Assembly (NCBI GenBank): GCA_001786365.1
Contig: MFWK01000007.1
Span: 52,330-66,866, forward strand
DNA length: 14,537 nucleotides
Reading direction: 5' to 3'
Origin: Candidatus Nomurabacteria bacterium RIFOXYD2_FULL_35_12
Lineage (GTDB): Bacteria > Patescibacteriota > Minisyncoccia > Phycocordibacterales > UBA9973
Shown one piece after another: positions 5,666-14,137 of the stretch. Each line of letters opens with the position of its first letter. The first letter of the stretch is position 1. The notes under the pieces were generated by a model. That model searched no databases. It was not told the DNA's origin and worked only from the letters and a program-made list of their open reading frames with translations. The position numbers and the translations under genes were made by a program.

Positions 5666-8600
5666 ATGGATTTTTTTGATACACAAAAAAGAGCTTCTTT
5701 TATAAGTGATTTAGGCGTATTAGTCTTATTCTTTGTTGTATTTTTTTATGTTTCCAACTTTGCAACTTCATTTTTTGATTTAAATTTGGAAGCAATGTCA
5801 AAACAAGAAATTCAAGAAGATTCAATTATTAAAAATTTTACCATTACTCAGCTTCCAGCCATTCCTAGTCAACCAATAAAATGGATTAAAACTATTAAAG
5901 CAGACGCTCTGAATAAAGGTGAGTATCTTTTAGAGTTACCAAAGACAGCCGATCATATAAAAATTACTCCCATAAAGCCTATTTTACAAAAGACAAGCAA
6001 ACTTACCAACAAGGATAGAATCAAATTAGCTCAAGAAGCGAAAACTAGAATCAATTCCAAGGAATCTTTAGCCCTAGAAAGATCATTAAAAAATAAATCA
6101 AATATTTTTTCTTTTTTACTTGCTAGTGTTGGAGATGCGATGGATTCTTTGATTGATGCTCAACCCGAAACCACAGTTCCAGAAGTAATCTTGCTTGATG
6201 TAACGACAGAGGTTTCTGTTCCAGAAGAAGTTGCTCCTGTTTCGAATGAAGAAACTATTTCTATCCCAGCAGTTCCAGAAACAGTTCCAGAAGTTCCAGT
6301 TGTTTCTGAAGAGACGACTGTAGTTCTTGTAGATTCAGATTCTACTAATTCATCACAGATAGAAGAAGTCGTTCCTGTCGCAGAGATAATTCCTGAAGTT
6401 TCTACTGATATTGAGGTTTTACAAGAAGATGTGGTAGAAAATACTTCTGAAATTCCCACTTCAGAAGAAACTGCTTCCATTGCTCCACTATCTGAAGTAG
6501 ATCTTGATGTTACAGCAGTTTCGGAAGTTCCTGATATTCAAGTCACTTACGAAACTCCTGCGCCCATAATTGCTGAAGCAGATACAAATACTGGAAAAAT
6601 TGTGCAAATTTCTGCTCCAGATACAGTTACAAACCCAAATACTGGAACAGTTACCAAACAGCATATTACAAATGTTCTAGCTTTTACCAATATTCCAGAA
6701 ATCTACAAAGTCGGTCAAGAATCTAAAATCAAAATCAAATGGCAAAATAATAATGATAAAAATGTTAAATTCCATGCCTATGACCTAAACGGTAATGGCA
6801 AACTAGACTATGTGGAATGGACTGTTCCACACCTCTCTACTCAGACCTTTGAAATTATTTTTATTTCCAAAGCATTTCTTCTTGATTCAAATAAAGATAT
6901 TTTGGAAGATATTTATGACACAGTTAAAGAACAAGATAAAAATTATATAACTATTCCACAAGATAATTATGTTCGCGCAACTTTCTACAAAACATTAAAC
7001 AGAACTAAAGATATTACACTTTATGCTAAACCAAATGATCTAAGTGTCCCTGTTTCAATTCAAGTTTATCCAGTTTATGTTGATGTAGATGATAACCAAA
7101 CAGAAGGTCCACAGCTTACATTAGTTTCAGATAATCAAAATCCTGACTTTTCAAATATTAGTCAAGATGGTAAATATAGAGTTTTGCTTTCTAATTTACA
7201 AAACTCAACGGATGTTTTTGATTTAAAAATAATCGGTGGTTCTATTGATGTAGATTATATAGTTGATCCGATTGAGACTGGACAGACAGCTCATTGGAAG
7301 TTTAACGAAAATGAAATAGCTGGCACAAGCGTGGCAGATTCCGTTGGTTCTTTTACTGGAACCCTTGTTGGAACTGTTATGACTGATACTAATGGACTTT
7401 CAACTCCTGGGAAATTAAATGGTGCTTTCTCTTTTGTGGGTGGAAGCGGTGATTATATAGATATTCCAGACTTAGGAGATAGTCTTCAACTTGGAAGTGG
7501 AAAGTCACTAGTATTTTGGATAAATACAACTGATAATGGTGATAGACCAAACTACTTTACCAAATTAGGAACTGGGGGAGGAATACAACCAGCGAATGGT
7601 TGGTATTTTAAGACTAACGTAAATGATGTAGTCCTTGGAGGTCTTGATGATGCAGAATATACATTAGATACATCTGGTTCACTTATGGATGGCGCATGGC
7701 ATTTAGTAGTGATTTCTATTGATGCTTCTAATATCTATTATTATGTTGATAATTCTCTTATAAGCACTACAGGTTATACTTCTGCTCCGAGTGGTGGAGC
7801 TGGTGCCAATTTTCAAATAGGATTTACAAGCGAGGCAGGTCCTGCAGCGTGGGTGGGAACATTGGATGATATAAGGTTTTATAATAAAACTATGGATGCT
7901 ACAGATGTTTCTGATGTATGGAATGGGGGTACTGGTACAGAAGCTGATTCTTCAAATGTCGCACCAAACGTTCCAACCCTAGTTTCTCCAGCAAATGCTT
8001 CGCTTGTTGCGGACAATACTCCGACCTTATCTGCTAATTATTCTGATTCAGATACAGGAGATGTTGGTACTACAAATTATCGTATCTCATCTGGAACTGC
8101 GCAGAATTGTTTAGATAATGCAAATATTACGGCTTCTGGGACATCAGCTGAGACTGCAGACGAAAATGAAGATACTACTTGGACACCAAGCTCTACCATA
8201 GGAAATGACGGCACATATTATTGGTGTGCACAAAACAATGATGGAGTAGCTACTTCTGCTTGGACAAGTATGGGAAGTTTTACTTTAGCTCACGTATGGG
8301 GCGGTGCTTCTTCGACTGCTTGGTCAACTGCAGCTAACTGGCAAGGAGGAGAGGTTCCGGATGCTGGAGATGATGTTGTTTTTAATGGAACGGGCAATAC
8401 TGCTTCAAGCATTGATGATAGTTTTGCCGGTAGTGTCGGTAGTATTTCAATAAATTCTGGATATACAAATATAATTACCAACAACAGAACATCTGGCCTT
8501 GCTGTTGTAACTACTAGTGGAAAGACGGGAACCTTTACTATTGCCTCAGGAACTTATGATGCAAATGGGAAAACAACTTCTGTTGCAGGTGACTGGACCA

Positions 8601-11600
8601 ACAACGGTGGGACATTTACCTCAGGAACTGGTACTGTTACCTTCAATGGTTCTGGTGCGCAAAGTATCAACGGTACTGCTTCTTCACAGACTTTTAAAAA
8701 TATCACAACTTCTTCCACAAGCGCGCTTACAGTGGGCGGTAGTACGACAACTTTAACTTTGAATGGAAGTCTTACACTTGGTTCTGGTACAAGTTTTGAT
8801 GTTGGGACGGCAACTACCGTAAACGTGGCTGGCGATTGGACCAATAACGGAGGTACATTCACTCCTGGCACAAGTAAAACTGTTACTTTTAACGGTTCTG
8901 GTGCACAAAGTATTAATGGTACTGCCGCTTCTCAAACTTTTTATTGGATGACTCTATCTTCAACAAGTGCACTTACAGTTGGCGGTTCTACAACAACTTT
9001 AAATATAAGAACTTTAACTTTGGGCTCTGGTACAAGTTTGGATGCTGGTACAGCGACAGCAATCAATATCTCTGGCGATTGGACCAACAACGGAGGCACA
9101 TTTACTCCGGGTACTGGCACAGTGACTTTTGATAGCACACTAGATCGCACTATCGGTGGTACAGCTGCTTCCCAGACTTTTTATAATTTGATTGTAAATC
9201 TTACTTCCGGAAAAACTTTAACTGTCGGTGGGTCAACTACTTCTCTCACAACTCAGAACTTTACCGAAACAACCGGTAATTTCACAGCTCCAGCTACATT
9301 AAATATAAATGGTAATGCAACTTTGACCGCTGGCACCTTTACTGCAGGTACTAATACTAATGTTACAGGTAACTGGGCTAATAATGGAAGTACATTCACT
9401 GCCGGCACAGGGACAGTTACTTTAAACGGTACATCTCAGATAATTTCCGGAAGTAGCACTTTTTATAATTTAACAAAATCTGTTTCTAGTGCCGATACAC
9501 TCACATTTACTGCTGGTACTACACAAATTATTTCAAATACACTTACATTAAACGGCGCATCAGGACAATTGCTTTCACTACGTTCGTCATCTACACCTAC
9601 ACAATGGAATATAAATCCACAAAGCACACGCACTCTCTCATATCTTGATGTTAAAGATTCTAATAACACAAATGCTACTGCTATTGATACAACAGGATTA
9701 AATATCACTAATTCTCTTAACAATACAAATTGGACTTTTAATGCTACACCAAATGTTCCAACCCTAGTTTCTCCAGCAAATGCTTCTTATACAACAGATA
9801 ATACTCCGACCTTATCTGCTAATTACTCTGATTCAGATACAGGAGATGTTGGTACTACAAATTATCGTATCTCATCTGGAACTGCGCAGAATTGTTTAGA
9901 TAATGCAAATATTGCAAGTTCCGGTGCTTCATCTGAAACTGCAGATGAGAACGAAGATACTACATTTACTCCAGGTTCTACTATCGGCTCTGATGGCACA
10001 TATTATTGGTGCGCTCAAAACAATGATGGCGTAGCGACTTCTGCTTGGACGAGTATGGGTAACTTTGTTTTAGATACCACAAATCCTGTTCCAACAATAA
10101 CTTCACCAACAGATAGCGCAAGTTACAACAATACTTCTGTTAGTATCTCTTCTTCAGCAAGTGACACAAACCTTGGCTCTCTTGTATCAAATCTAGATTC
10201 AGGTTTGGTAAGTTGGTGGAGAATGGATGATGTAGATGGTTCCGGAAATCCGACAGATTATATGGGTACGAATAATGGGACAAAATATGGTGATGCAGTC
10301 CAGACTTCTAGTGGAAAATTTGGAAAAGCTTTTACATTTGATGGTACAGGGGATTATATATTGGCCAATGATATTTCATTAACAAGTAATGCTGTCAGTG
10401 CTTGTGCTTGGATAAATATAGCTGCAAGCAATACTGTTAATAGTAATAATGTTGTTCTTGAAAAATGGGATTCTGGAGTAGGTAAAAGAATTTTTGCTTT
10501 ATGGCAAACTATTAATACAAATACTATAGGTTTTGCGACATCTAACTCTGGTTCTTATCAAGCAGGAAATCTTCTCACGACAACTTTATCAATGTATGAT
10601 GGATCTTGGCATCATATTTGTGGAATTCATGATGGTTCATACAACTATTTATACGTTGATGGTTCTTTAGATAAAAGTGTAGATGCTGCTAACGGATTAT
10701 ATAATTCAAGTCTATCTACTTCAATCGGTTGTACGATGGTAAGTGGTGCTTGCCAAGGAAATGATTATTTCAATGGCTTAATTGATGAGGCTATGATTTT
10801 TACTCGTGCTTTGACTTCTGATGAAGTAAGGGCTCTTTATGATGGCACTGCAGTGAGTCATAGTTCGACTCTAGCAGAGGGAAGTCATACCTACAAAGCA
10901 TACGCCAGCGACTTGGCCGGAAATGTGATTGCCTCAAGTCTAAATACGTTCTCTATAGATACTACAGCACCAGCTGACCCATCAGCAACTCCTGCAGGAG
11001 GAACATATGATTCGGCTCAATCAGTCTCACTTTCTTCTTCCGGTTCTTCTGCAATTTACTATACAACGAATGGTGATACCCCAACTTCCAGTTCTACTCT
11101 TTACGTTGCGCCAATCAGCATCTCTACAGCTACAACATTGAAAGCGATAGCATACGATTTAGCCACAAACCAATCAGGAGTAGTGACAGAAAGTTATGTT
11201 TTTGATGTCACAGCGCCCACAACTTCGGCGACAGCAACCAACACCGCCGGTAGTTACACTTTCGGCAATTGGTCTGTCAGCAATGTTTCCGTCACTCTCT
11301 CTTGTACAGACAATGTCGGAGGAGTCGGTTGTGATACACCAACATATCCAAAATACTGCGTAGACCAAGCAAACACTTGTTCTCCAACTACTTCCTATAC
11401 AACCTCAGTATCAATTTCCACCGAAGGCACAAATTACATCAGATATTATTCAGCTGACACCATTCCAAATACCGAAACAACAAAGAGTTCAATTATCAAA
11501 ATTGACAAATCTACTCCAGTCATTTCAAACATCTCTCCATCTTCTGGTTCTAATTTAGCTACTGATCAAGCAATTACCTTTACTACGGACGAGACAGCAG

Positions 11601-13354
11601 AATGTCGTCTGGCTCTATCTGACACAGCTAAATCATATGATGAAATGTCTTCTGACGTTTCTTGTTCTGTTTCAAACGGAATTCAGATGTCTTGTGTTCC
11701 TCCAACTCTAGGCTCTGCTGGCACAAAGAATATGTATCTCGCTTGTAAAGATTCATATGACAACAAAGATACTGCAATTTCCTCCACCCATGTTGATTAC
11801 ATCTATGCAAGAGGTGGACATGCAGTTAGCGGTGGTGGTGGAGGAAGCCCTGCTCCTTCTATAGGAACATTTGATGTTTCAGTTAATAATGGAACTTCTT
11901 CTACAAATAACAGAGTAGTTACTTTAGATTTTAATTCTTCTGGAACAGGAGCTACAGCTGTCATCCTAGCTAATAATCCAGACTTTTCCGGAGGAGTAAT
12001 CATTCCATATCAAGCAAATACTCAATTTGACCTCTGTGGAAACAATACTTCTTGTCCTGACGACACTTACACTATCTACGCTAAATTCCTAGACTCACAA
12101 GGTAATGCTTCTCCAGCCATATCTAAATCTATCATCTTAAATGCTGTCTCATTCATTAATGAAGTTGTTCAAAACACTACTGACATCATTAATACCTTTA
12201 ATCCAGAAGTAACTGAACCTATTAATTATCCTTCCATTGATGTTTCTGTTCCAGAAAATCCTCAAATTTCATTCCAAAACAAATGGAAAATCGTAGTTCC
12301 TTCCTCTATGGAAGACTTTGTCTTTGCTGATCTTCCAAAAGATTTCCGTACAGTAGTAGACAAGTTTCCACAAGTCAGTCAAGTTTTAAAGAAAGTCGGA
12401 GTCAGTAAGATGAATGACGCTTCTCTATTTACCACCGCTTCACTATTTCTCCCAGGCTTGAATGAATATTTAGGTTTCTCTGGAGTAAATAGTGTTTCTC
12501 TCTCTAACCTATCAAATACTCAATCAGATAGACTTCCATCTGACATAATCTTCGCTCGAACAGCTGATGAAAAGATTGATCTAGGAGTAAAGCTATCTCT
12601 TGATCAAAATGGTCTAGCTCTACAGACTCTAAATACTATCCAAGGTCAAAACCTAAAACTCATCATGAAGCCAGATGGTCCAGCAAAGAGCATTGAAGGT
12701 TATATTCTCTTTAAATCAAATGCTCAAGCAAAGAAAGCAAGTAATTATCTGACTGCTAGTGTAGCAAATGCAATGGAAGACACCGACCTTGTCTTAAACA
12801 AATTCTTCTACAAAGAAACAAAGAACGGCGTTTGGACTGCAGATGTTGCTTCTCCTCTAGCTACTGGGCAATATGAATTACGCACAGTAGTTAATTATGA
12901 GGCTGTTAATAAATCTCCAAAAGAAATCAGTATGGTTGTGATAGTGGATCCTGAGGGGTATGTGTATGAGAAATTAAGTGACGGAAGGGAAATTAGATTA
13001 AACAATGCTCTTGTTTCTATCTATGTATTAAATGAAAAGGCAAAAGAATATTCCCTCTGGCCTGCAAAAGACTATCGTCAGAAAAATCCACAGACTACAG
13101 ATGTGACTGGCAGATATGCTTTCCTTGTCCCTATAGGCACTTACTATCTCTCCGCTACCGCTCCAAATTATTATGATTATATAGGTGAGCCATTTAAGGT
13201 AGAAGAGAATAAAGGAGTGTTTATCAATATTGAATTGAAGCCAGAATGGTCATTTGTTAGCATCTTTAACATATCCAATATATTATTGGGTATAGTGATT
13301 ATTTTCCTTGCAGGTATATTTACTTCTTTAATAAGAACAAGAAAGCAGACGTGA
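5666..13354 (+). CDS. Giant modular surface protein (LamG, Ig-like, repeats; membrane anchors at both ends)
   Basis: A 2562-residue predicted cell-surface adhesin. Residues 15-37 form a membrane segment (LGVLVLFFVVFFYVSNF) after a KR pair, without a clear signal-peptidase site, so it may stay as an anchor. A Val/Pro/Glu-rich stalk follows (about 165-310). Then come a LamG/concanavalin-like domain (about 535-755, ending in WVGTLDDIRFYNKTMDATDV), an Ig-like module (766-874), an AANWQGGEVPDAGDDVVF segment (about 885-905), 81-residue tandem repeats (974-1260), a second Ig-like copy (1361-1469), a second LamG (about 1512-1728), a chitobiase-C-like domain (about 1768-1845, IYYTTNGDTPTSSSTLY), further Ig-like parts, a glycine linker (about 2050-2066), an unassigned domain (2160-2425), a carboxypeptidase-regulatory-like domain (about 2426-2535) and a final membrane segment (about 2537-2557) with tail RTRKQT. 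No LPXTG motif. Carbohydrate or host-cell binding is plausible but inferred. Confidence 0.9.
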   Translation: MDFFDTQKRASFISDLGVLVLFFVVFFYVSNFATSFFDLNLEAMSKQEIQEDSIIKNFTITQLPAIPSQPIKWIKTIKADALNKGEYLLELPKTADHIKITPIKPILQKTSKLTNKDRIKLAQEAKTRINSKESLALERSLKNKSNIFSFLLASVGDAMDSLIDAQPETTVPEVILLDVTTEVSVPEEVAPVSNEETISIPAVPETVPEVPVVSEETTVVLVDSDSTNSSQIEEVVPVAEIIPEVSTDIEVLQEDVVENTSEIPTSEETASIAPLSEVDLDVTAVSEVPDIQVTYETPAPIIAEADTNTGKIVQISAPDTVTNPNTGTVTKQHITNVLAFTNIPEIYKVGQESKIKIKWQNNNDKNVKFHAYDLNGNGKLDYVEWTVPHLSTQTFEIIFISKAFLLDSNKDILEDIYDTVKEQDKNYITIPQDNYVRATFYKTLNRTKDITLYAKPNDLSVPVSIQVYPVYVDVDDNQTEGPQLTLVSDNQNPDFSNISQDGKYRVLLSNLQNSTDVFDLKIIGGSIDVDYIVDPIETGQTAHWKFNENEIAGTSVADSVGSFTGTLVGTVMTDTNGLSTPGKLNGAFSFVGGSGDYIDIPDLGDSLQLGSGKSLVFWINTTDNGDRPNYFTKLGTGGGIQPANGWYFKTNVNDVVLGGLDDAEYTLDTSGSLMDGAWHLVVISIDASNIYYYVDNSLISTTGYTSAPSGGAGANFQIGFTSEAGPAAWVGTLDDIRFYNKTMDATDVSDVWNGGTGTEADSSNVAPNVPTLVSPANASLVADNTPTLSANYSDSDTGDVGTTNYRISSGTAQNCLDNANITASGTSAETADENEDTTWTPSSTIGNDGTYYWCAQNNDGVATSAWTSMGSFTLAHVWGGASSTAWSTAANWQGGEVPDAGDDVVFNGTGNTASSIDDSFAGSVGSISINSGYTNIITNNRTSGLAVVTTSGKTGTFTIASGTYDANGKTTSVAGDWTNNGGTFTSGTGTVTFNGSGAQSINGTASSQTFKNITTSSTSALTVGGSTTTLTLNGSLTLGSGTSFDVGTATTVNVAGDWTNNGGTFTPGTSKTVTFNGSGAQSINGTAASQTFYWMTLSSTSALTVGGSTTTLNIRTLTLGSGTSLDAGTATAINISGDWTNNGGTFTPGTGTVTFDSTLDRTIGGTAASQTFYNLIVNLTSGKTLTVGGSTTSLTTQNFTETTGNFTAPATLNINGNATLTAGTFTAGTNTNVTGNWANNGSTFTAGTGTVTLNGTSQIISGSSTFYNLTKSVSSADTLTFTAGTTQIISNTLTLNGASGQLLSLRSSSTPTQWNINPQSTRTLSYLDVKDSNNTNATAIDTTGLNITNSLNNTNWTFNATPNVPTLVSPANASYTTDNTPTLSANYSDSDTGDVGTTNYRISSGTAQNCLDNANIASSGASSETADENEDTTFTPGSTIGSDGTYYWCAQNNDGVATSAWTSMGNFVLDTTNPVPTITSPTDSASYNNTSVSISSSASDTNLGSLVSNLDSGLVSWWRMDDVDGSGNPTDYMGTNNGTKYGDAVQTSSGKFGKAFTFDGTGDYILANDISLTSNAVSACAWINIAASNTVNSNNVVLEKWDSGVGKRIFALWQTINTNTIGFATSNSGSYQAGNLLTTTLSMYDGSWHHICGIHDGSYNYLYVDGSLDKSVDAANGLYNSSLSTSIGCTMVSGACQGNDYFNGLIDEAMIFTRALTSDEVRALYDGTAVSHSSTLAEGSHTYKAYASDLAGNVIASSLNTFSIDTTAPADPSATPAGGTYDSAQSVSLSSSGSSAIYYTTNGDTPTSSSTLYVAPISISTATTLKAIAYDLATNQSGVVTESYVFDVTAPTTSATATNTAGSYTFGNWSVSNVSVTLSCTDNVGGVGCDTPTYPKYCVDQANTCSPTTSYTTSVSISTEGTNYIRYYSADTIPNTETTKSSIIKIDKSTPVISNISPSSGSNLATDQAITFTTDETAECRLALSDTAKSYDEMSSDVSCSVSNGIQMSCVPPTLGSAGTKNMYLACKDSYDNKDTAISSTHVDYIYARGGHAVSGGGGGSPAPSIGTFDVSVNNGTSSTNNRVVTLDFNSSGTGATAVILANNPDFSGGVIIPYQANTQFDLCGNNTSCPDDTYTIYAKFLDSQGNASPAISKSIILNAVSFINEVVQNTTDIINTFNPEVTEPINYPSIDVSVPENPQISFQNKWKIVVPSSMEDFVFADLPKDFRTVVDKFPQVSQVLKKVGVSKMNDASLFTTASLFLPGLNEYLGFSGVNSVSLSNLSNTQSDRLPSDIIFARTADEKIDLGVKLSLDQNGLALQTLNTIQGQNLKLIMKPDGPAKSIEGYILFKSNAQAKKASNYLTASVANAMEDTDLVLNKFFYKETKNGVWTADVASPLATGQYELRTVVNYEAVNKSPKEISMVVIVDPEGYVYEKLSDGREIRLNNALVSIYVLNEKAKEYSLWPAKDYRQKNPQTTDVTGRYAFLVPIGTYYLSATAPNYYDYIGEPFKVEENKGVFINIELKPEWSFVSIFNISNILLGIVIIFLAGIFTSLIRTRKQT
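7963..8287 (+). repeat. Ig-like module, copy 1 of a 325-bp duplication
   Basis: This segment and 9748-10072 align without indels at an offset of 1785 bp (595 codons). An 87-bp run (8042-8128) is identical in both. It begins VPTLVSPANAS and includes two cysteines (NCLDN and YYWCAQ) that could form a disulfide. Confidence 0.9.
8588..9460 (+). repeat. 81-residue tandem repeats in the surface protein
   Basis: Units begin with GDWTNNGGTF or a variant at 8588, 8831, 9074 and 9368. The first two spacings are exactly 243 bp, the third 294. Each unit carries GTGTVTFNGSGAQSINGTA-like, ALTVGGSTTTL-like and LTLGSGTS-like segments, rich in Thr, Ser, Gly and Asn with alternating hydrophobics. This suggests stacked beta strands, perhaps a beta-solenoid rod. 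The last unit is the most diverged. Confidence 0.85.
9748..10072 (+). repeat. Ig-like module, copy 2 of a 325-bp duplication
   Basis: The partner of 7963-8287, in the same reading phase. It keeps the 87-bp identical run (9827-9913) and the two cysteines. Copies 1 and 2 flank the 81-residue repeat region. Confidence 0.9.
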
Positions 13355-13416
13355 AAGTTCATAAAGTTCATAAAGTTCATAAAGTTCATAAAGTTCATAA
13401 AGTTCATAAAGTTTAT
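13354..13416. repeat. 9-bp minisatellite, seven units
   Basis: Six perfect copies of AAAGTTCAT (13354-13407) and one variant AAAGTTTAT (13408-13416), trailing into AAAGTAAAAT. The first base of the array is the last base of the TGA stop of the giant surface protein gene. The array fills most of the 81-bp gap before the next start codon. Confidence 0.95.
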
Positions 13417-13435
13417 AAAGTAAAATAAAAATTAT

Positions 13436-13795
13436 ATGCAAATAAATAAAATAACAAAAATCACTATCATAGTTTTAGCCTTCACAACTATATTTTTCGC
13501 TTATCTTTACTTTTCTTCTTGTGTGAAGTTTAGAAATGCTGAAAAAATAATTGCGAGTCAGCAAGTTAATGAAAAGGTTCTTTCTTTTTCTCAACTTTTC
13601 TTTGATAAAGTCCTCCAAGGGACAAAAGAAGTTTCTTTTGACGACAGATTGCGTTTAGAGAATGCTGTCCGAGCATTAAACGACAAAGAGATTTTTGATT
13701 CTTGGACAAAGTTTACAGGGGCGAAAGATCAAACACAAATACAAAAAAATTTCTATAGTTTATTCCAGTTACTCTTGAAAAAGATTACACCTTAA
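13436..13795 (+). CDS. Small membrane-anchored hypothetical protein
   Basis: A 119-residue protein I cannot assign to a family. Residues about 8-27 (KITIIVLAFTTIFFAYLYF) form one membrane segment after a short basic N-terminus, followed by an FSSC that only loosely resembles a lipobox. The remainder (30-119) is charged, helical and probably external (EKIIASQQVNEKVLSFSQLFF and later segments). The ATG is 81 nt past the stop of the surface protein gene and shares its strand, so it may be transcribed with it; no separate promoter or Shine-Dalgarno site is seen. A role tied to the surface protein is only suggested by position. It converges with tRNA-Ser(GCU), whose 3' end is 9 nt beyond its stop codon. 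Confidence 0.65.
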   Translation: MQINKITKITIIVLAFTTIFFAYLYFSSCVKFRNAEKIIASQQVNEKVLSFSQLFFDKVLQGTKEVSFDDRLRLENAVRALNDKEIFDSWTKFTGAKDQTQIQKNFYSLFQLLLKKITP

Positions 13796-13804
13796 ATAAA
13801 TTTG

Positions 13805-13893
13805 CGGAGCCAGACGGATTCGAACCGTCGAGGGGTTTTGAAGCCCCTGCCTCTTTAGCAAAGAGGTACGTTAGACCACTCTGACATGGCTCC
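13805..13893 (-). tRNA. tRNA-Ser (anticodon GCU)
   Basis: A class II tRNA: acceptor stem GGAGCCA/TGGCTCC, anticodon stem CCTCT/AGAGG around TTGCTAA (anticodon GCT, complement at 13857-13859), a long variable arm AGGGG/CCCCT, T stem GACGG/CCGTC with TTCGAAT, and discriminator G73. It reads AGC and AGU. The D stem is poorly paired (mainly C11-G24). CCA is not encoded; CAA follows G73. A possible -10 on the minus strand (TATGAT, 13929 down to 13924) is weak and has no -35. Confidence 0.93.
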
Positions 13894-13898
13894 TTTGT

Positions 13899-13912
13899 GT
13901 TGTTTAAACAAC
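13899..13912. promoter_or_regulatory. 14-bp perfect palindrome between divergent tRNA genes
   Basis: GTTGTTTAAACAAC is its own reverse complement. It starts 5 nt upstream of the tRNA-Ser(GCU) 5' end, in the presumed leader or promoter region of that gene. It could be an operator or a processing hairpin, or it could be chance in AT-rich DNA. Confidence 0.35.
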
Positions 13913-13953
13913 TTAATTACTCTATCATATTAATGCTTTTTTTCCATTATTTC

Positions 13954-13962
13954 TGATATACT
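13954..13962 (+). promoter_or_regulatory. Extended -10 of tRNA-Ser(ACU)
   Basis: TGa-TATACT at 13954-13962 matches the extended -10 form seen before the HTH gene. Transcription would start near 13969, about 5 nt before the mature tRNA at 13974. No clear -35. Confidence 0.5.
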
Positions 13963-13973
13963 TTGTGAATTAT

Positions 13974-14060
13974 GGATAGGTGGGTGAGTGGCTTAAACCA
14001 GCGGTTTACTAAACCGCCGTCCCCTTAAAAGGACCGTGAGTTCGAATCTCACCCTATCCG
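13974..14060 (+). tRNA. tRNA-Ser with unusual anticodon ACU
   Basis: A class II cloverleaf: acceptor GGATAGG/CCTATCC, D stem GGT/ACC, anticodon stem GCGGT/ACCGC around TTACTAA, variable arm GTCC/GGAC, T stem GTGAG/CTCAC with TTCGAAT, discriminator G14060. The long variable arm plus G73 mark it as serine. The anticodon at 14008-14010 reads ACT, matching AGU. It is not a close copy of the neighbouring GCU tRNA: only the anticodon loop, differing by one base, is shared. CCA is not encoded; CAG follows. All stems pair well, so it does not look like a decayed gene. Confidence 0.88.
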
Positions 14061-14114
14061 CAGTCAGTATTTAGTATCGGAAGACTCGAGTGCCTATCTA
14101 GCTTTTTCTTTCAA

Positions 14115-14128
14115 AAAAGTATACTTTT
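14115..14128 (+). promoter_or_regulatory. Putative promoter of the DUF4238-like gene, palindromic
   Basis: TATACT at 14120-14125 sits inside AAAAGTATACTTTT, a perfect 14-bp palindrome, so the same -10 reads on both strands. Transcription would begin near 14132, about 6 nt before the ATG at 14138. No good -35. Confidence 0.4.
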
Positions 14129-14137
14129 GAATTAGTT

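Noticed and set aside
6160..6560. Val/Pro/Glu-rich segment as a separate gene on the minus strand
   Set aside because: The antisense frame is open because of biased codons; the plus frame is part of the continuous surface protein.
12900..13354. Sortase-type C-terminal signal in the surface protein
   Set aside because: There is a hydrophobic segment and basic tail but no LPXTG-like motif before it.
13177..13407. Minus-strand frame with repeated Met-Asn-Phe at its start
   Set aside because: It is only the 9-bp minisatellite read backwards plus antisense of the surface protein gene.
13354..13416. CRISPR-like array
   Set aside because: The 9-bp units are directly adjacent with no spacers, and no cas genes are nearby.
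14084..14110. Terminator after tRNA-Ser(ACU): ACTCGAGT palindrome followed by a T-rich stretch
   Set aside because: The 8-bp palindrome leaves no loop, and the T-run is 11 bases away and interrupted; not convincing.
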